Below are positions 17,689-25,672 of a stretch of 64,000 nucleotides of DNA, piece by piece (position 1 is the first letter of the stretch; every line of letters starts with the position of its first letter). The stretch comes from DAMBHY01 sp032068765 (GTDB lineage: Bacteria > Bacteroidota > Bacteroidia > Bacteroidales > Dysgonomonadaceae), in the NCBI GenBank assembly GCA_032068765.1, contig DAMBHY010000007.1:45681-109680 (forward strand), given 5' to 3'. Below the pieces are notes generated by a model, which was given only the letters and a program-made list of their open reading frames with translations, did no database searches and was not told the DNA's origin. Position numbers and translations under genes: made by a program.

Positions 17689-18899
17689 GATGGGAAGCTA
17701 AACAACATCTCCCTATAATACTCATACTGTTGCTGACGCAAAGTAATTTCCTTGGGCAATCCTTCCGTAAGGGACGTGGTGAGCGTATCGAATTTATCAA
17801 GGATGGATACGATACGTTCTTGCTCGGATAGTGGGGGAATAGGGATTTTCAAACTCTTGACTATTTTCGAGTTAATGTTTGTTTGAGAACCAGCTCCCAG
17901 AGATTTGATATACTCATATTGATTTGATAAATAGTAATAAACATATTTGTAATTTGCTAAAGTTTCATCTACTTCAATATTGGCACATGCTTGGTTTGTT
18001 GCCAATGGGATTTTATTTATAGCAATTTTACCTACAGTAGCACCATACATAGCAATTATCACACAATTTGCAGGAATAATTTTAGCACTTGAACTTTGTA
18101 ACCCATCTTCCGTTATTTTTATATCAGTATTCCAAATATCACAGAAATTAACTTCTTGTGTACGTAGCCAAGGTATTGTACCTCCATAATATTCTGGAAA
18201 ACTTGTACTTGGCGTACCCCCTGAGGAAATTTTGACAGCTACTTCCCCCAGCGTCTTCCATTCCACATCATCACCAACGGAGAGCAATTCGTCTCGATAA
18301 TATTCATATTGCAATTTTCTCGCTTGCAACTCCGCTTGCAGCTCCGCTGTAAGCGTTGTAAAACTATCCAATATCCTTACGATTTCTTTTTGTACTTCAA
18401 GGGGTGGGAGGGGAATTTGAAGTTTCTCCCATTGTGTTTTTGTAAGACCGTATCTGGTCAATCCTTTAGCTTGTTTATTTATCTGATCTTGTAAAACGTT
18501 CGAACGAAATAAATAATTAATAAACATAGATTGGGGCAGATTATATTCTTTCAATCTTATTCGCATAATATGATAGCTATAAACTACATTAGGCATATCT
18601 TCAATTGCCATTGATGAAAAACCAATTTCATTTTTAACCTCTGAACTTGGTGTAATAAAAATATCTCCTTTAAGTACATTGCACTCTTTTATTTTTATAT
18701 CATTTGCCGTTACTTGCATAGAAGGAATATTGGAGTCAATATATGGATGTTTATATACATCCATATAATTTAAAAGAATAACAGCCTTTTCATTCTCATT
18801 TATTTTTTTATCAACACCTGCGGATGTAATATATGCAATTTCATTTAACATCTTCCACTGCACTTCCACGCCTTGCAGCATTTCCTCTATTTTGCTCAT
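17676..18899 (-). CDS. hsdS: Type I restriction enzyme specificity subunit
   Basis: Target-recognition subunit for both methylation and restriction. 407 residues with the classic two-fold layout: target-recognition domain 1 (about 1-165), a conserved spacer helix starting IPLPPLEVQKEIVRILDSF near 165, domain 2 (about 215-355), and a second conserved helix IPIPPLSEQERIVSILDKF near 357. The central spacer contains the tandem tetrapeptides TAEL-QAEL followed by QARK, comparable to the TAEL repeats of EcoR124I. It overlaps hsdM by 4 bases. Its last codons come from repeat copy B, so the C terminus may have been rewritten when the cassette entered. Confidence 0.95.
   Translation of the reverse strand: MSKIEEMLQGVEVQWKMLNEIAYITSAGVDKKINENEKAVILLNYMDVYKHPYIDSNIPSMQVTANDIKIKECNVLKGDIFITPSSEVKNEIGFSSMAIEDMPNVVYSYHIMRIRLKEYNLPQSMFINYLFRSNVLQDQINKQAKGLTRYGLTKTQWEKLQIPLPPLEVQKEIVRILDSFTTLTAELQAELQARKLQYEYYRDELLSVGDDVEWKTLGEVAVKISSGGTPSTSFPEYYGGTIPWLRTQEVNFCDIWNTDIKITEDGLQSSSAKIIPANCVIIAMYGATVGKIAINKIPLATNQACANIEVDETLANYKYVYYYLSNQYEYIKSLGAGSQTNINSKIVKSLKIPIPPLSEQERIVSILDKFDTLTTSLTEGLPKEITLRQQQYEYYREMLFSFPSSEL
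18327..18350 (-). repeat. 12-bp tandem repeat coding for TAEL-QAEL in the HsdS spacer
   Basis: Two 12-base units on the minus strand, ACAGCGGAGCTG and CAAGCGGAGTTG, followed by a partial third, CAAGCG. They encode TAEL, QAEL and QA. In EcoR124I-type HsdS the number of such tetrapeptides sets the spacing between the two halves of the recognition site. Confidence 0.7.
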
Positions 18900-20443
18900 C
18901 CTTCAATCTCCTGTATGATTAGGTCAATATCGGCACGCAGGGTATTGATCCTTTCGACCGTTTGGGCAATTTCGGCGTTGAGCTGCACAATGTCAATCAC
19001 TTCGCGGGTATCTTTTGCTTCCACATACGAGCTTACGGAAAGGTTGTAGTCGTTTTCGGCAATGGCTTTGTTATCTACCGACACGGCGGTATTATCCACA
19101 TCCTCTTTTTTATCGAAGAGATCGATAATTTTTTCGATATGCGCGTCGGTAAGCACATTGTTGTTGGTTTCCTTTTTGAAAAATTCTTCGCCGCTCGAGT
19201 CAATAAACTGGGTGGTAGTATCCGTTTTGTGCTTAGACAGCACCAGAATATTAACCGAAATGGAAGTTCCGAAAAACAAATTGGGAGCCAGGGAAATCAC
19301 CGTTTCCACAAAGTTATTATCCACCAAATACTTTCTTATTTTTTGTTCCGCTCCTCCACGATAAAAAATGCCGGGGAAACAGACAATGGCGGCTCTCCCT
19401 TTACTAGACAAATAGCTGAGCGCGTGCAGCACAAAAGCGAAATCGGCTTTTGATTTTGGCGCCAGCACTCCGGCAGGAGCGAAACGGTCGTCATTTATTA
19501 ATGTAGGGTCATCGCTGCCTATCCATTTAATGGAGTAAGGCGGATTCGATACAATAGCGTCAAAAGGTTTCTCGCTTCCAAATTGGGGCGAAAGCAGCGT
19601 ATCACCCAAAGCGATATTGAATTTATCGTAATTGACATTGTGCAAAAACATGTTCATCCGCGCCAAGTTATAAGTGGTGTGGTTGATTTCCTGTCCGAAA
19701 AATCCGTCCTGAATGATATGCGCGTCGAAATGCTTTTTGGCTTGCAGCAACAGTGAACCCGAACCACATGCCGGGTCATATATTTTGTTGACACTTGTCT
19801 GGTTGTGCATTGCCAGCCGTGCAATGAGTTTGGATACGCTTTGCGGAGTAAAGAATTCTCCCCCTGCTTTGCCGGCATTGGCGGCGTAGTTAGAGATAAG
19901 AAATTCGTACGCGTCGCCAAACAAGTCTATTTGATTGTCTTCGAAATTCCCGAAATTCAGTCCTTCCACGCCTTTGATGACCGCTGCCAAACGGCTGTTT
20001 TTATTTTCTACCGTATTTCCCAGACGGGTGCTGGTGGTATCAAAATCGGCGAACAATCCTTTGATTTCCGCTTCGGACGGATATCCATTGGCGGAACTTT
20101 CTATTGCATCAAAGATAGCTTTTAAATCCGTATTCAGGTTGGGATTCGTATTTGCTTTCTTTGCCACATTCACAAACAACTGACTGGGATAAATGAAATA
20201 GCCTTTGGTTTTGATGGCGTCTTCCTTTATTTCGGGTGTTATCACACTGTCGGGCATCGACGCGTAATCAATGCTTTCATCTCCGGCTTGGATGTAATTG
20301 GTGAAATTTTCGCTGATAAAGCGGTAAAAAAGCGTTCCCAAAACATATTGTTTGAAATCCCATCCGTCCACCGCGCCTCGCACGTCATTGGCAATCTTCC
20401 ATATCTGACTTTGCAGAGCGGCTCTTTGTGTTGTACTTGTCAT
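18896..20443 (-). CDS. hsdM: Type I restriction enzyme methyltransferase subunit
   Basis: N6-adenine methyltransferase subunit. The N-terminal HsdM helical domain (about 1-140; NDVRGAVDGWDFKQYVLGTLFYRFIS) is followed by the SAM-binding motif I IYDPACGSGSLLLQA near residue 222 and the catalytic NPPY in FDAIVSNPPYSIKW near 300. Preceding motif X has AGEFFTPQSVSKLIARL in the form GGEFFTPQSVSKL. 515 residues matches EcoR124-type HsdM. It is the first gene of the hsd operon; a -7-like TAAATTTG (20527-20520) is 77 bases upstream but has no good -33 box. Confidence 0.95.
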   Translation of the reverse strand: MTSTTQRAALQSQIWKIANDVRGAVDGWDFKQYVLGTLFYRFISENFTNYIQAGDESIDYASMPDSVITPEIKEDAIKTKGYFIYPSQLFVNVAKKANTNPNLNTDLKAIFDAIESSANGYPSEAEIKGLFADFDTTSTRLGNTVENKNSRLAAVIKGVEGLNFGNFEDNQIDLFGDAYEFLISNYAANAGKAGGEFFTPQSVSKLIARLAMHNQTSVNKIYDPACGSGSLLLQAKKHFDAHIIQDGFFGQEINHTTYNLARMNMFLHNVNYDKFNIALGDTLLSPQFGSEKPFDAIVSNPPYSIKWIGSDDPTLINDDRFAPAGVLAPKSKADFAFVLHALSYLSSKGRAAIVCFPGIFYRGGAEQKIRKYLVDNNFVETVISLAPNLFFGTSISVNILVLSKHKTDTTTQFIDSSGEEFFKKETNNNVLTDAHIEKIIDLFDKKEDVDNTAVSVDNKAIAENDYNLSVSSYVEAKDTREVIDIVQLNAEIAQTVERINTLRADIDLIIQEIEG

Positions 20444-20701
20444 ATAGTAAGAGTATAATGAATTTTTTGGTTTTATATTTAATAATTCACGCGTTTTGAC
20501 ATATTATTTAATTTCTCCCCAAATTTACAAAAAACATCCCTTAACACTCCCTCTTTTCTTGAACTATTTTGGGTCATAAAAAAAGCAAGTAAGATAAGTT
20601 AGGATGGGGGATGCAGCTGTTTTTTGGCGATTGCCACTTTTTTATCCTACCTTATTTGTTGTGAACCACCCTGTGCAGTCGATAAACTGCAATAAATTTT
20701 G
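20444..20701. other. Upstream region of hsdM
   Basis: Non-coding on both strands by eye. It contains a -7-like box for hsdM at 20520-20527. The final 42 bases (20660-20701) resemble a degenerate extra unit of the following tandem array, sharing TGTGA at its start and AACTGCA further in. Confidence 0.4.
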
Positions 20702-20952
20702 TGTGAGACCCCAATTGCACATCTGCAACTGCAGAAAATCACGTGTGAGACACTAATTGCACGCGTGCAACGGGTGTATTATGCATGATTTTGTGTATAA
20801 AAATACAGCAATTGGTGAAAAACAAATGAAAAAATGATGTAAAAACGGTGCAACAGGGGGATATTTTTGAAAAAATACTCTATAATCCCGTGCAACTATT
20901 GTTTCACAACTGAAAAAATGTAGTAAAATGCGTGCAATTATTATTCTGTTTA
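20702..20952. repeat. Degenerate tandem array, six units of about 42 bp
   Basis: A GCAA core, mostly GTGCAAC or GTGCAAT, recurs at 20725, 20767, 20808, 20850, 20892 and 20934, which is a 41-42-base period. Units one and two begin TGTGAGAC (20702, 20744); units four to six begin TGAAAAAAT (20827, 20868, 20911). Between cores the sequence is A/T-rich and variable. No cas genes, and the units are repeats from end to end rather than repeat plus unique spacer. Confidence 0.65.
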
Positions 20953-21440
20953 TTGATTTACAGTGTATTAATCTGTCTTATTGAATAAATATTCAACTGA
21001 AATGGGTGTTGATAACTTGAAATATTAGCTTGTTTCATCTATTTTGGAAAAGCAGGAACATTCATCCCTTTTTTGAATAAATATAATAATTAGGATATTG
21101 TTTTTTTAATTGATTACTTAAAATACAAAACTTTTATTTTATTCTGAAAAATAAAATACATTGAATGAGATAATTATAAAATAAATGGGAAAACTTTGTC
21201 CATTGTTTGAAACTTTAGTATATATTTTTTTGTAAGTTCAATAAGTTTGTTTAAACTTGCATTGTTGTTTGAAGAGCATTTACTTAGGTAGTGTAATTTA
21301 AATAACTCGATTACGCAGTGGCGTAATTCGACGTTCTTTTGACATTTTGGAAATACAGGCTATCCGATGCAATGTAGTATTTGGCGGAGAATTATGCTAA
21401 AACGTAATTGAATAATAAATAATATTAAAAGTATATTCAA
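20953..21440. other. Intergenic region upstream of the first DUF6261-like gene
   Basis: About 490 very AT-rich bases with no gene on either strand. The one clear structure is a hairpin at 21308-21330, CGATTACGC and GCGTAATTCG around AGTG, 110 bases before the start codon. I found no full promoter pair. Confidence 0.4.
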
Positions 21441-22232
21441 ATGAAAATAATAAGTTTTGTTTATTACAGGCTCCGAAAAATGGAGTTTGCAAATTACGTT
21501 AGAGGTATTATGACTATCATTAAAAAGTATGATACCACTGCATTAGGAATAGGCACTATGGTTGCCTATGTATTCGGAAAGCTTGAACTTGTAAGTAACT
21601 TGAAACTTGAGGGGTCTGCGCATCCTTTGACGCCTAAGATTGATAAATTGCGAGAGCAGAGGAATAGTACTCTTTCGGCTATCAATTATCAATTGTGGTC
21701 GTTTCGATTTGCCGGTATGTCTTCGCTGGAAGCCCATGTGTCGCTGGTTCAGTTGCACGTGGATATGATTATGAAAGCGATTCGTCAGGTAAACGAGAAG
21801 GAACGCCGGGAACGCTTGTTTCAGTTGTTTGCCCTTGAAGATAATGATGCCAAATTGAAAGAGGCGTTTGCGGCGCTTAACTTGGGTGTCTTTATGGGAG
21901 AGGTGCGTCAGCTGCAAGAGGAGATTGAGACGTTGTGTGCAATACGGGTGAAGGAAAATTCGCTTATTTCGCGTGAACAAACGGTGACACTAAAGCGGGA
22001 AATCAGTACCGCCTTGGACACGTTGTATCGACGCATAGAAATGGGTGTGATTGAAACTCCCGAGCAAGACTTTCAGCCTCTGATTAGCGAGATCAATACT
22101 TACGGTGTGGAATTTAGAGCCATGCTGAAGGGTAGGAATACGCGAAGTTCAAAATCCACTGGTTCGGAAAATGAAGTAAGAAATACAAAAGAAACAGTCG
22201 CTCTGTCTACCATAACAACCGCGACTGCTTAA
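21441..22232 (+). CDS. DUF6261-like helical protein
   Basis: 263 residues, almost wholly predicted helical, with no signal or membrane segment. The arrangement resembles the Bacteroidales DUF6261 family: a short N-terminal block (YYRLRKMEFANYVRGIMTII), a helix with LREQRNSTLSAINYQ, a long central coil region, and a C-terminal IETPEQDFQPLISEINTYGVEF repeat ending in a low-complexity basic and Ser/Thr tail. Function unknown. The start at 21441 keeps the N-terminal block typical of the family. Its DNA from about 21600 looks richer in GC than the surroundings. A distant second family member is encoded at 34760-35503; each follows a tandem repeat array. Family assignment is from memory of the pattern and is moderately sure. 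Confidence 0.6.
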   Translation: MKIISFVYYRLRKMEFANYVRGIMTIIKKYDTTALGIGTMVAYVFGKLELVSNLKLEGSAHPLTPKIDKLREQRNSTLSAINYQLWSFRFAGMSSLEAHVSLVQLHVDMIMKAIRQVNEKERRERLFQLFALEDNDAKLKEAFAALNLGVFMGEVRQLQEEIETLCAIRVKENSLISREQTVTLKREISTALDTLYRRIEMGVIETPEQDFQPLISEINTYGVEFRAMLKGRNTRSSKSTGSENEVRNTKETVALSTITTATA

Positions 22233-22266
22233 TCTACGTATAGCTTTCGGCTTTTCTAGAATCCTT

Positions 22267-22300
22267 AAAGCTCCGTATGCCTGTTATCGGAGCTTTTTTT
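22267..22300 (+). terminator. Terminator of the first DUF6261-like gene
   Basis: AAAGCTCCG (22267-22275) and CGGAGCTTT (22288-22296) form a perfect 9-base stem with a 12-base loop, then a T-run. Confidence 0.8.
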
Positions 22301-22807
22301 ATGTTCTCCTTCTAACAGAGTAATGTGAAATTAGTATTATTTATGAGAGCGAGTGTATGCTCTTATTTTATTTGTTCTTTATTATTAATCTTCTGCCAAA
22401 AAAAATAATATTGGATTGACCTTTGTAAGTGCTTGTTAATTACTTTTTTTGTTCGCTTGTTTTTGCTTGTTATTTGTTGCTTTTTCGTTTCACTAATGAA
22501 ACATGTTGCAAAATAGTAAACTCTTTTATTCGATGCAAATGTTTTACAAATAAATTTAGAATTTTAACAAGGGAGGAATGGGCTGAATATTTTTTATTAC
22601 TGTCCTATAAGATAAATCATTCTATCCTGAACAGTTTCATAATATATTAGAGAGTCATAGGTTTGAATTGAAAATCAGCGGAGCCAAAAGCAAAATTTCC
22701 ATAACCGCAAGCAGCATTTCATTCTTCACTTGCATACGGTTATGGAAATATCTTCTTTCAGGCGACTTATAGCTTTTTTTATCGGATACTCGTAATCTAT
22801 AATAACA
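22301..22807. other. Intergenic region with a long hairpin
   Basis: No convincing gene. The open frame at 22429-22650 has a hydrophobic, Phe/Cys-rich translation typical of AT-rich non-coding DNA. The notable structure is a perfect 13-base inverted repeat, ATTTCCATAACCG (22695-22707) and CGGTTATGGAAAT (22737-22749), around a 29-base loop. Confidence 0.45.
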
Positions 22808-23098
22808 TTAATCCCAAATAACAATATGATTTTTCTCAATCACTGTTTCTTTGCTGTGACAATTGGGACATATTATTTCTTTACCGTTAATTTGAAATTT
22901 ATCTCCACAACCGCAAGTTACTCCTACATTAATAAGTTCAATTGCTCCGTTTCTTACCTTACGGTCATTAAGATATTCCAGAACTTTCATTTTTCCACAT
23001 TTATGACAGTAATAAAAGGCTGTAATATCCCCAATTGAATCTTGATGTATCCACTCTTTGCCGCATACTTGACAAATAACTTTGTAATTTTTTCTCAT
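22808..23098 (-). CDS. Small zinc-ribbon protein
   Basis: 96 residues with two treble-cysteine pairs that look like zinc ribbons: CQVCG (near 9) with CHKCG (near 31), and CGCG (near 62) with CPNCHS (near 78). The second half reads like a reductase-type ribbon, but no catalytic domain is present. I recognise no named family. It stands alone on the minus strand in accessory DNA. Cytoplasmic; nucleic acid or protein binding is possible but unsupported. Confidence 0.65.
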   Translation of the reverse strand: MRKNYKVICQVCGKEWIHQDSIGDITAFYYCHKCGKMKVLEYLNDRKVRNGAIELINVGVTCGCGDKFQINGKEIICPNCHSKETVIEKNHIVIWD

Positions 23099-23282
23099 AT
23101 TTTGTATCGATTTTGATGGTTTATTTTAATTTTATTCTCTCTCTTATTTTAGTGGTTTAGATATCCGTGTTTCGTTTTTTTGAGGTACAAATATGTAATT
23201 AATTGAAATGTGAGTAAAATTTTAATATTTAAGTTTAGAGGAATACAACTAAACGTAATTATTCTTGAAATTTTACGACAAA

Positions 23283-23330
23283 ATAAAAAAATCCGATAGA
23301 AGAAAGGTCTTTAAATACTTCTATCGGATT
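23283..23330 (-). terminator. Terminator of aspA
   Basis: AATCCGATAGAAG (23290-23302) and CTTCTATCGGATT (23318-23330) form a perfect 13-base stem with a 15-base loop; the minus-strand transcript then runs into a T-rich stretch. Confidence 0.85.
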
Positions 23331-23363
23331 AATTATTCTATATCACTAACTTATAAAATTGGT

Positions 23364-24794
23364 TTAGAAATCAATTTTTGTTGGTTTCAACATGTGTTTC
23401 GGATCAAGAATTTTGTCAAGTTGTTCTTTTGTCAACAACTTTTTGTCCAATACTAGTTGATAAACGCTTCCACCTGTATTAAGAGCTTCTTTAGCTATTT
23501 CCGAACAGTTTGCATAACCGATATATGGTTTCAAAGCCGTAACGATACCAATAGAATGTTCTACCATTCGGCGGCAATTGTCAGCATTGGCGGTAATTCC
23601 TTCCACACATTCAACACGAAGTGTATCGCAAGCTCTGGTCATCCATGTGCATGATTCGATGATACATTGTACCAACACAGGTTCCATTACGTTCAACTCC
23701 AATTGAGCGGCTTCAGATGCTAACGTAACAGCTTGATCGTTACCGATAACTTTGAAACAAACCTGATTTACAACTTCAGGAATCACGGGGTTTACTTTTC
23801 CTGGCATAATAGAAGAACCCGGTTGTTTTGGCGGAAGATTTATTTCGTTCAAACCTGCGCGAGGACCTGATGACATTAATCGCAAGTCGTTACAAATCTT
23901 GGAAAGACGGATTGCCAACATCTTCAATGAAGAAGAATACGCTACCATAGAAGATGTGTCGTGCGTAGCTTCCACCAAGTTGTCGGCAAGGGTAATGTTC
24001 CATCCCGAAATTTCTTTGATATATTTTGTAGCTAATTCAGCGTATCCCGGTTCGGCAGTAATACCTGTTCCGATAGCAGTTGCGCCCATGTTGATTACCA
24101 AATATTCTTTTGAAACTGCTTCAAGTCTCTTTATTTCGCGGTGAAGTGAATCTGCAAAAGCGCTGAAAGATTGACCGAGCGTCATAGGCACTGCATCTTG
24201 CAACTGCGTACGCCCCATCTTGATTATGTTTTCAAATTCTTTTTCTTTTGTTTTAAAAGCTTTAATTAATTTTTCGAGCGCACTTGTAAGATTGTGGTGC
24301 ATCATATACAGTCCCAAATGCATCGCTGTAGGATACGCGTCATTCGTAGATTGTGCCATGTTAATGGTGTCGTTGGGACTTACCACCTTGTAGTCGCCGC
24401 GTTCTTTACCAAGTATTTCCAATGCACGATTGGCTATTACCTCGTTAGCGTTCATGTTCACGCTTGTTCCTGCACCACCTTGAATTAAATCGATAGGGAA
24501 ATGCTCGAGATGTTTACCATCCATCAGCTCTTGACAAGCCTGAACTACGGCGTCTTTAATGTTGTCATCTACCAAACCCAGTTTATTGTTTGCCATGATG
24601 GCTCCCATTTTTACAATTCCGAGGGCTTTTATAAATTCCGGATAATCCATTAATAGTTGACGGCTTATGTCAAAATTCTCAATACAACGCAATGTCTGTA
24701 TGCCAAAGAGTGCTTCTGCTGGCACTGCTTTATCACCTAAAAGGTCATGCTCCATGCGAGTTTTTCCGCTTGTTTCAAATTTAAATGGTTTCAT
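23364..24794 (-). CDS. aspA: Aspartate ammonia-lyase (aspartase)
   Basis: Reversible deamination of L-aspartate to fumarate and ammonia; in Bacteroidales it feeds fumarate to anaerobic respiration. The 476-residue protein has the superfamily signature GSSIMPGKVNPV near residue 326, with the loop Ser that forms the catalytic base, and the substrate motifs GGAGTSVNMNANEV near 105, NMAQSTNDAYPT near 148 and GRTQLQDAVPMTLGQ near 195. The start MKPFKFETSGKTRMEHDLLG is typical of aspartase rather than fumarase. A -7 box TATCTTTG (24840-24833) lies 39 bases upstream. An Lrp/AsnC regulator is encoded immediately upstream on the same strand and may control it (inference). Confidence 0.93.
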   Translation of the reverse strand: MKPFKFETSGKTRMEHDLLGDKAVPAEALFGIQTLRCIENFDISRQLLMDYPEFIKALGIVKMGAIMANNKLGLVDDNIKDAVVQACQELMDGKHLEHFPIDLIQGGAGTSVNMNANEVIANRALEILGKERGDYKVVSPNDTINMAQSTNDAYPTAMHLGLYMMHHNLTSALEKLIKAFKTKEKEFENIIKMGRTQLQDAVPMTLGQSFSAFADSLHREIKRLEAVSKEYLVINMGATAIGTGITAEPGYAELATKYIKEISGWNITLADNLVEATHDTSSMVAYSSSLKMLAIRLSKICNDLRLMSSGPRAGLNEINLPPKQPGSSIMPGKVNPVIPEVVNQVCFKVIGNDQAVTLASEAAQLELNVMEPVLVQCIIESCTWMTRACDTLRVECVEGITANADNCRRMVEHSIGIVTALKPYIGYANCSEIAKEALNTGGSVYQLVLDKKLLTKEQLDKILDPKHMLKPTKIDF

Positions 24795-24918
24795 AATTTA
24801 TATGTATGAGATTTTTTGTGAAAATAATTCTGCAAAGATAATTATTATTTACATCTTTTATAACTTATAAAATGATAGTTATAATATAAATTTAAAGACC
24901 TTATTTATCAGGTGAGTG

Positions 24919-25386
24919 TTATTTTGTAAAGTCTATGGGCAGTTTTTTACGGAAGGCTTCTTTAAAACTGATAAGCGTTTCAGTTCTTGACAAACCTATA
25001 GGCTGAATTTTGTTGTGGATTAACTCTAACAAATCGTGATTATTACGCGCAAATACTTTTATAAGTAAGTCGTATTGACCTGTTGTATAGTAGCATTCTA
25101 CTACTTCAGGAATTTTGCTCAATTGTTCTACCGCCGGGTCGTAGGAGTTAGGAGAATTCAGGAATATCCCAATGTATGCACATGTTTCGTAACCTATTTT
25201 TTCTACATCCAACAGGAATTCTGAACCTTTAATGATTCCAAGTGAAGTAAGTTTTTGTACACGTTGATGGATGGCAGCACCTGAAACTCCACATTCTCTT
25301 GCAACTTCCAGAAAAGGAATGCGTGCGTTGTCGACTATAAGTTTCAAAATTTTCTCATCCAGTTCATCTAAATCGTGATAAGCCAT
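24919..25386 (-). CDS. Lrp/AsnC family transcriptional regulator
   Basis: 155 residues: an N-terminal helix-turn-helix (LDELDEKILKLIVDNARIPFLEVAREC then SGAAIHQRVQKLTSLGII) and a C-terminal RAM domain (about 70-150; AYIGIFLNSPN, VVECYYTTGQYDLLIKVFARN) that binds amino acids and forms octamers. The frame is open up to 25428, but I chose the ATG at 25386 (MAYHDLDELDEK), because the longer version would begin at the -7 box TATTTTTG (25435-25428). The position directly upstream of aspA suggests control of aspartate or asparagine metabolism. Confidence 0.9.
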   Translation of the reverse strand: MAYHDLDELDEKILKLIVDNARIPFLEVARECGVSGAAIHQRVQKLTSLGIIKGSEFLLDVEKIGYETCAYIGIFLNSPNSYDPAVEQLSKIPEVVECYYTTGQYDLLIKVFARNNHDLLELIHNKIQPIGLSRTETLISFKEAFRKKLPIDFTK

Positions 25387-25585
25387 AATTTTATTTATAA
25401 AATAATGTTTAATATTTAATTTTAGCACAAAAATAGTTCAATTTTTACAAAATAAACATGATTTATCTTACAATTTTATACTTACGGATTATAAGTAATA
25501 TGTATATTAAAGGTTTTGCTTCTAAAAAAATAACGACTAAAATAAGGCTGTGAATAGGAATTTTTGAATATTGGTTGTTTATATA

Positions 25586-25598
25586 TGACAAATTGTCA
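25586..25598. promoter_or_regulatory. Palindrome upstream of clpB
   Basis: TGACA-AAT-TGTCA, a perfect 5-base inverted repeat about 75 bases before the clpB ATG. It could be an operator for the chaperone gene or its divergent Lrp neighbour; no CIRCE element is present. Support is weak. Confidence 0.25.
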
Positions 25599-25672
25599 CA
25601 TTATTCCAATTGGCAAGGTATTTGAAGTATATATTGTACTATTAATCAGAATTAATCAAAACAAAAATATAT

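Noticed and set aside
20702..20952. CRISPR array
   Set aside because: The repeats are contiguous and degenerate, with no unique spacers of constant length, and no cas genes are in the window.
22429..22650. 73-residue hydrophobic ORF
   Set aside because: The Phe, Cys and Leu-rich translation is typical of AT-rich non-coding DNA, with no ribosome site or family features.
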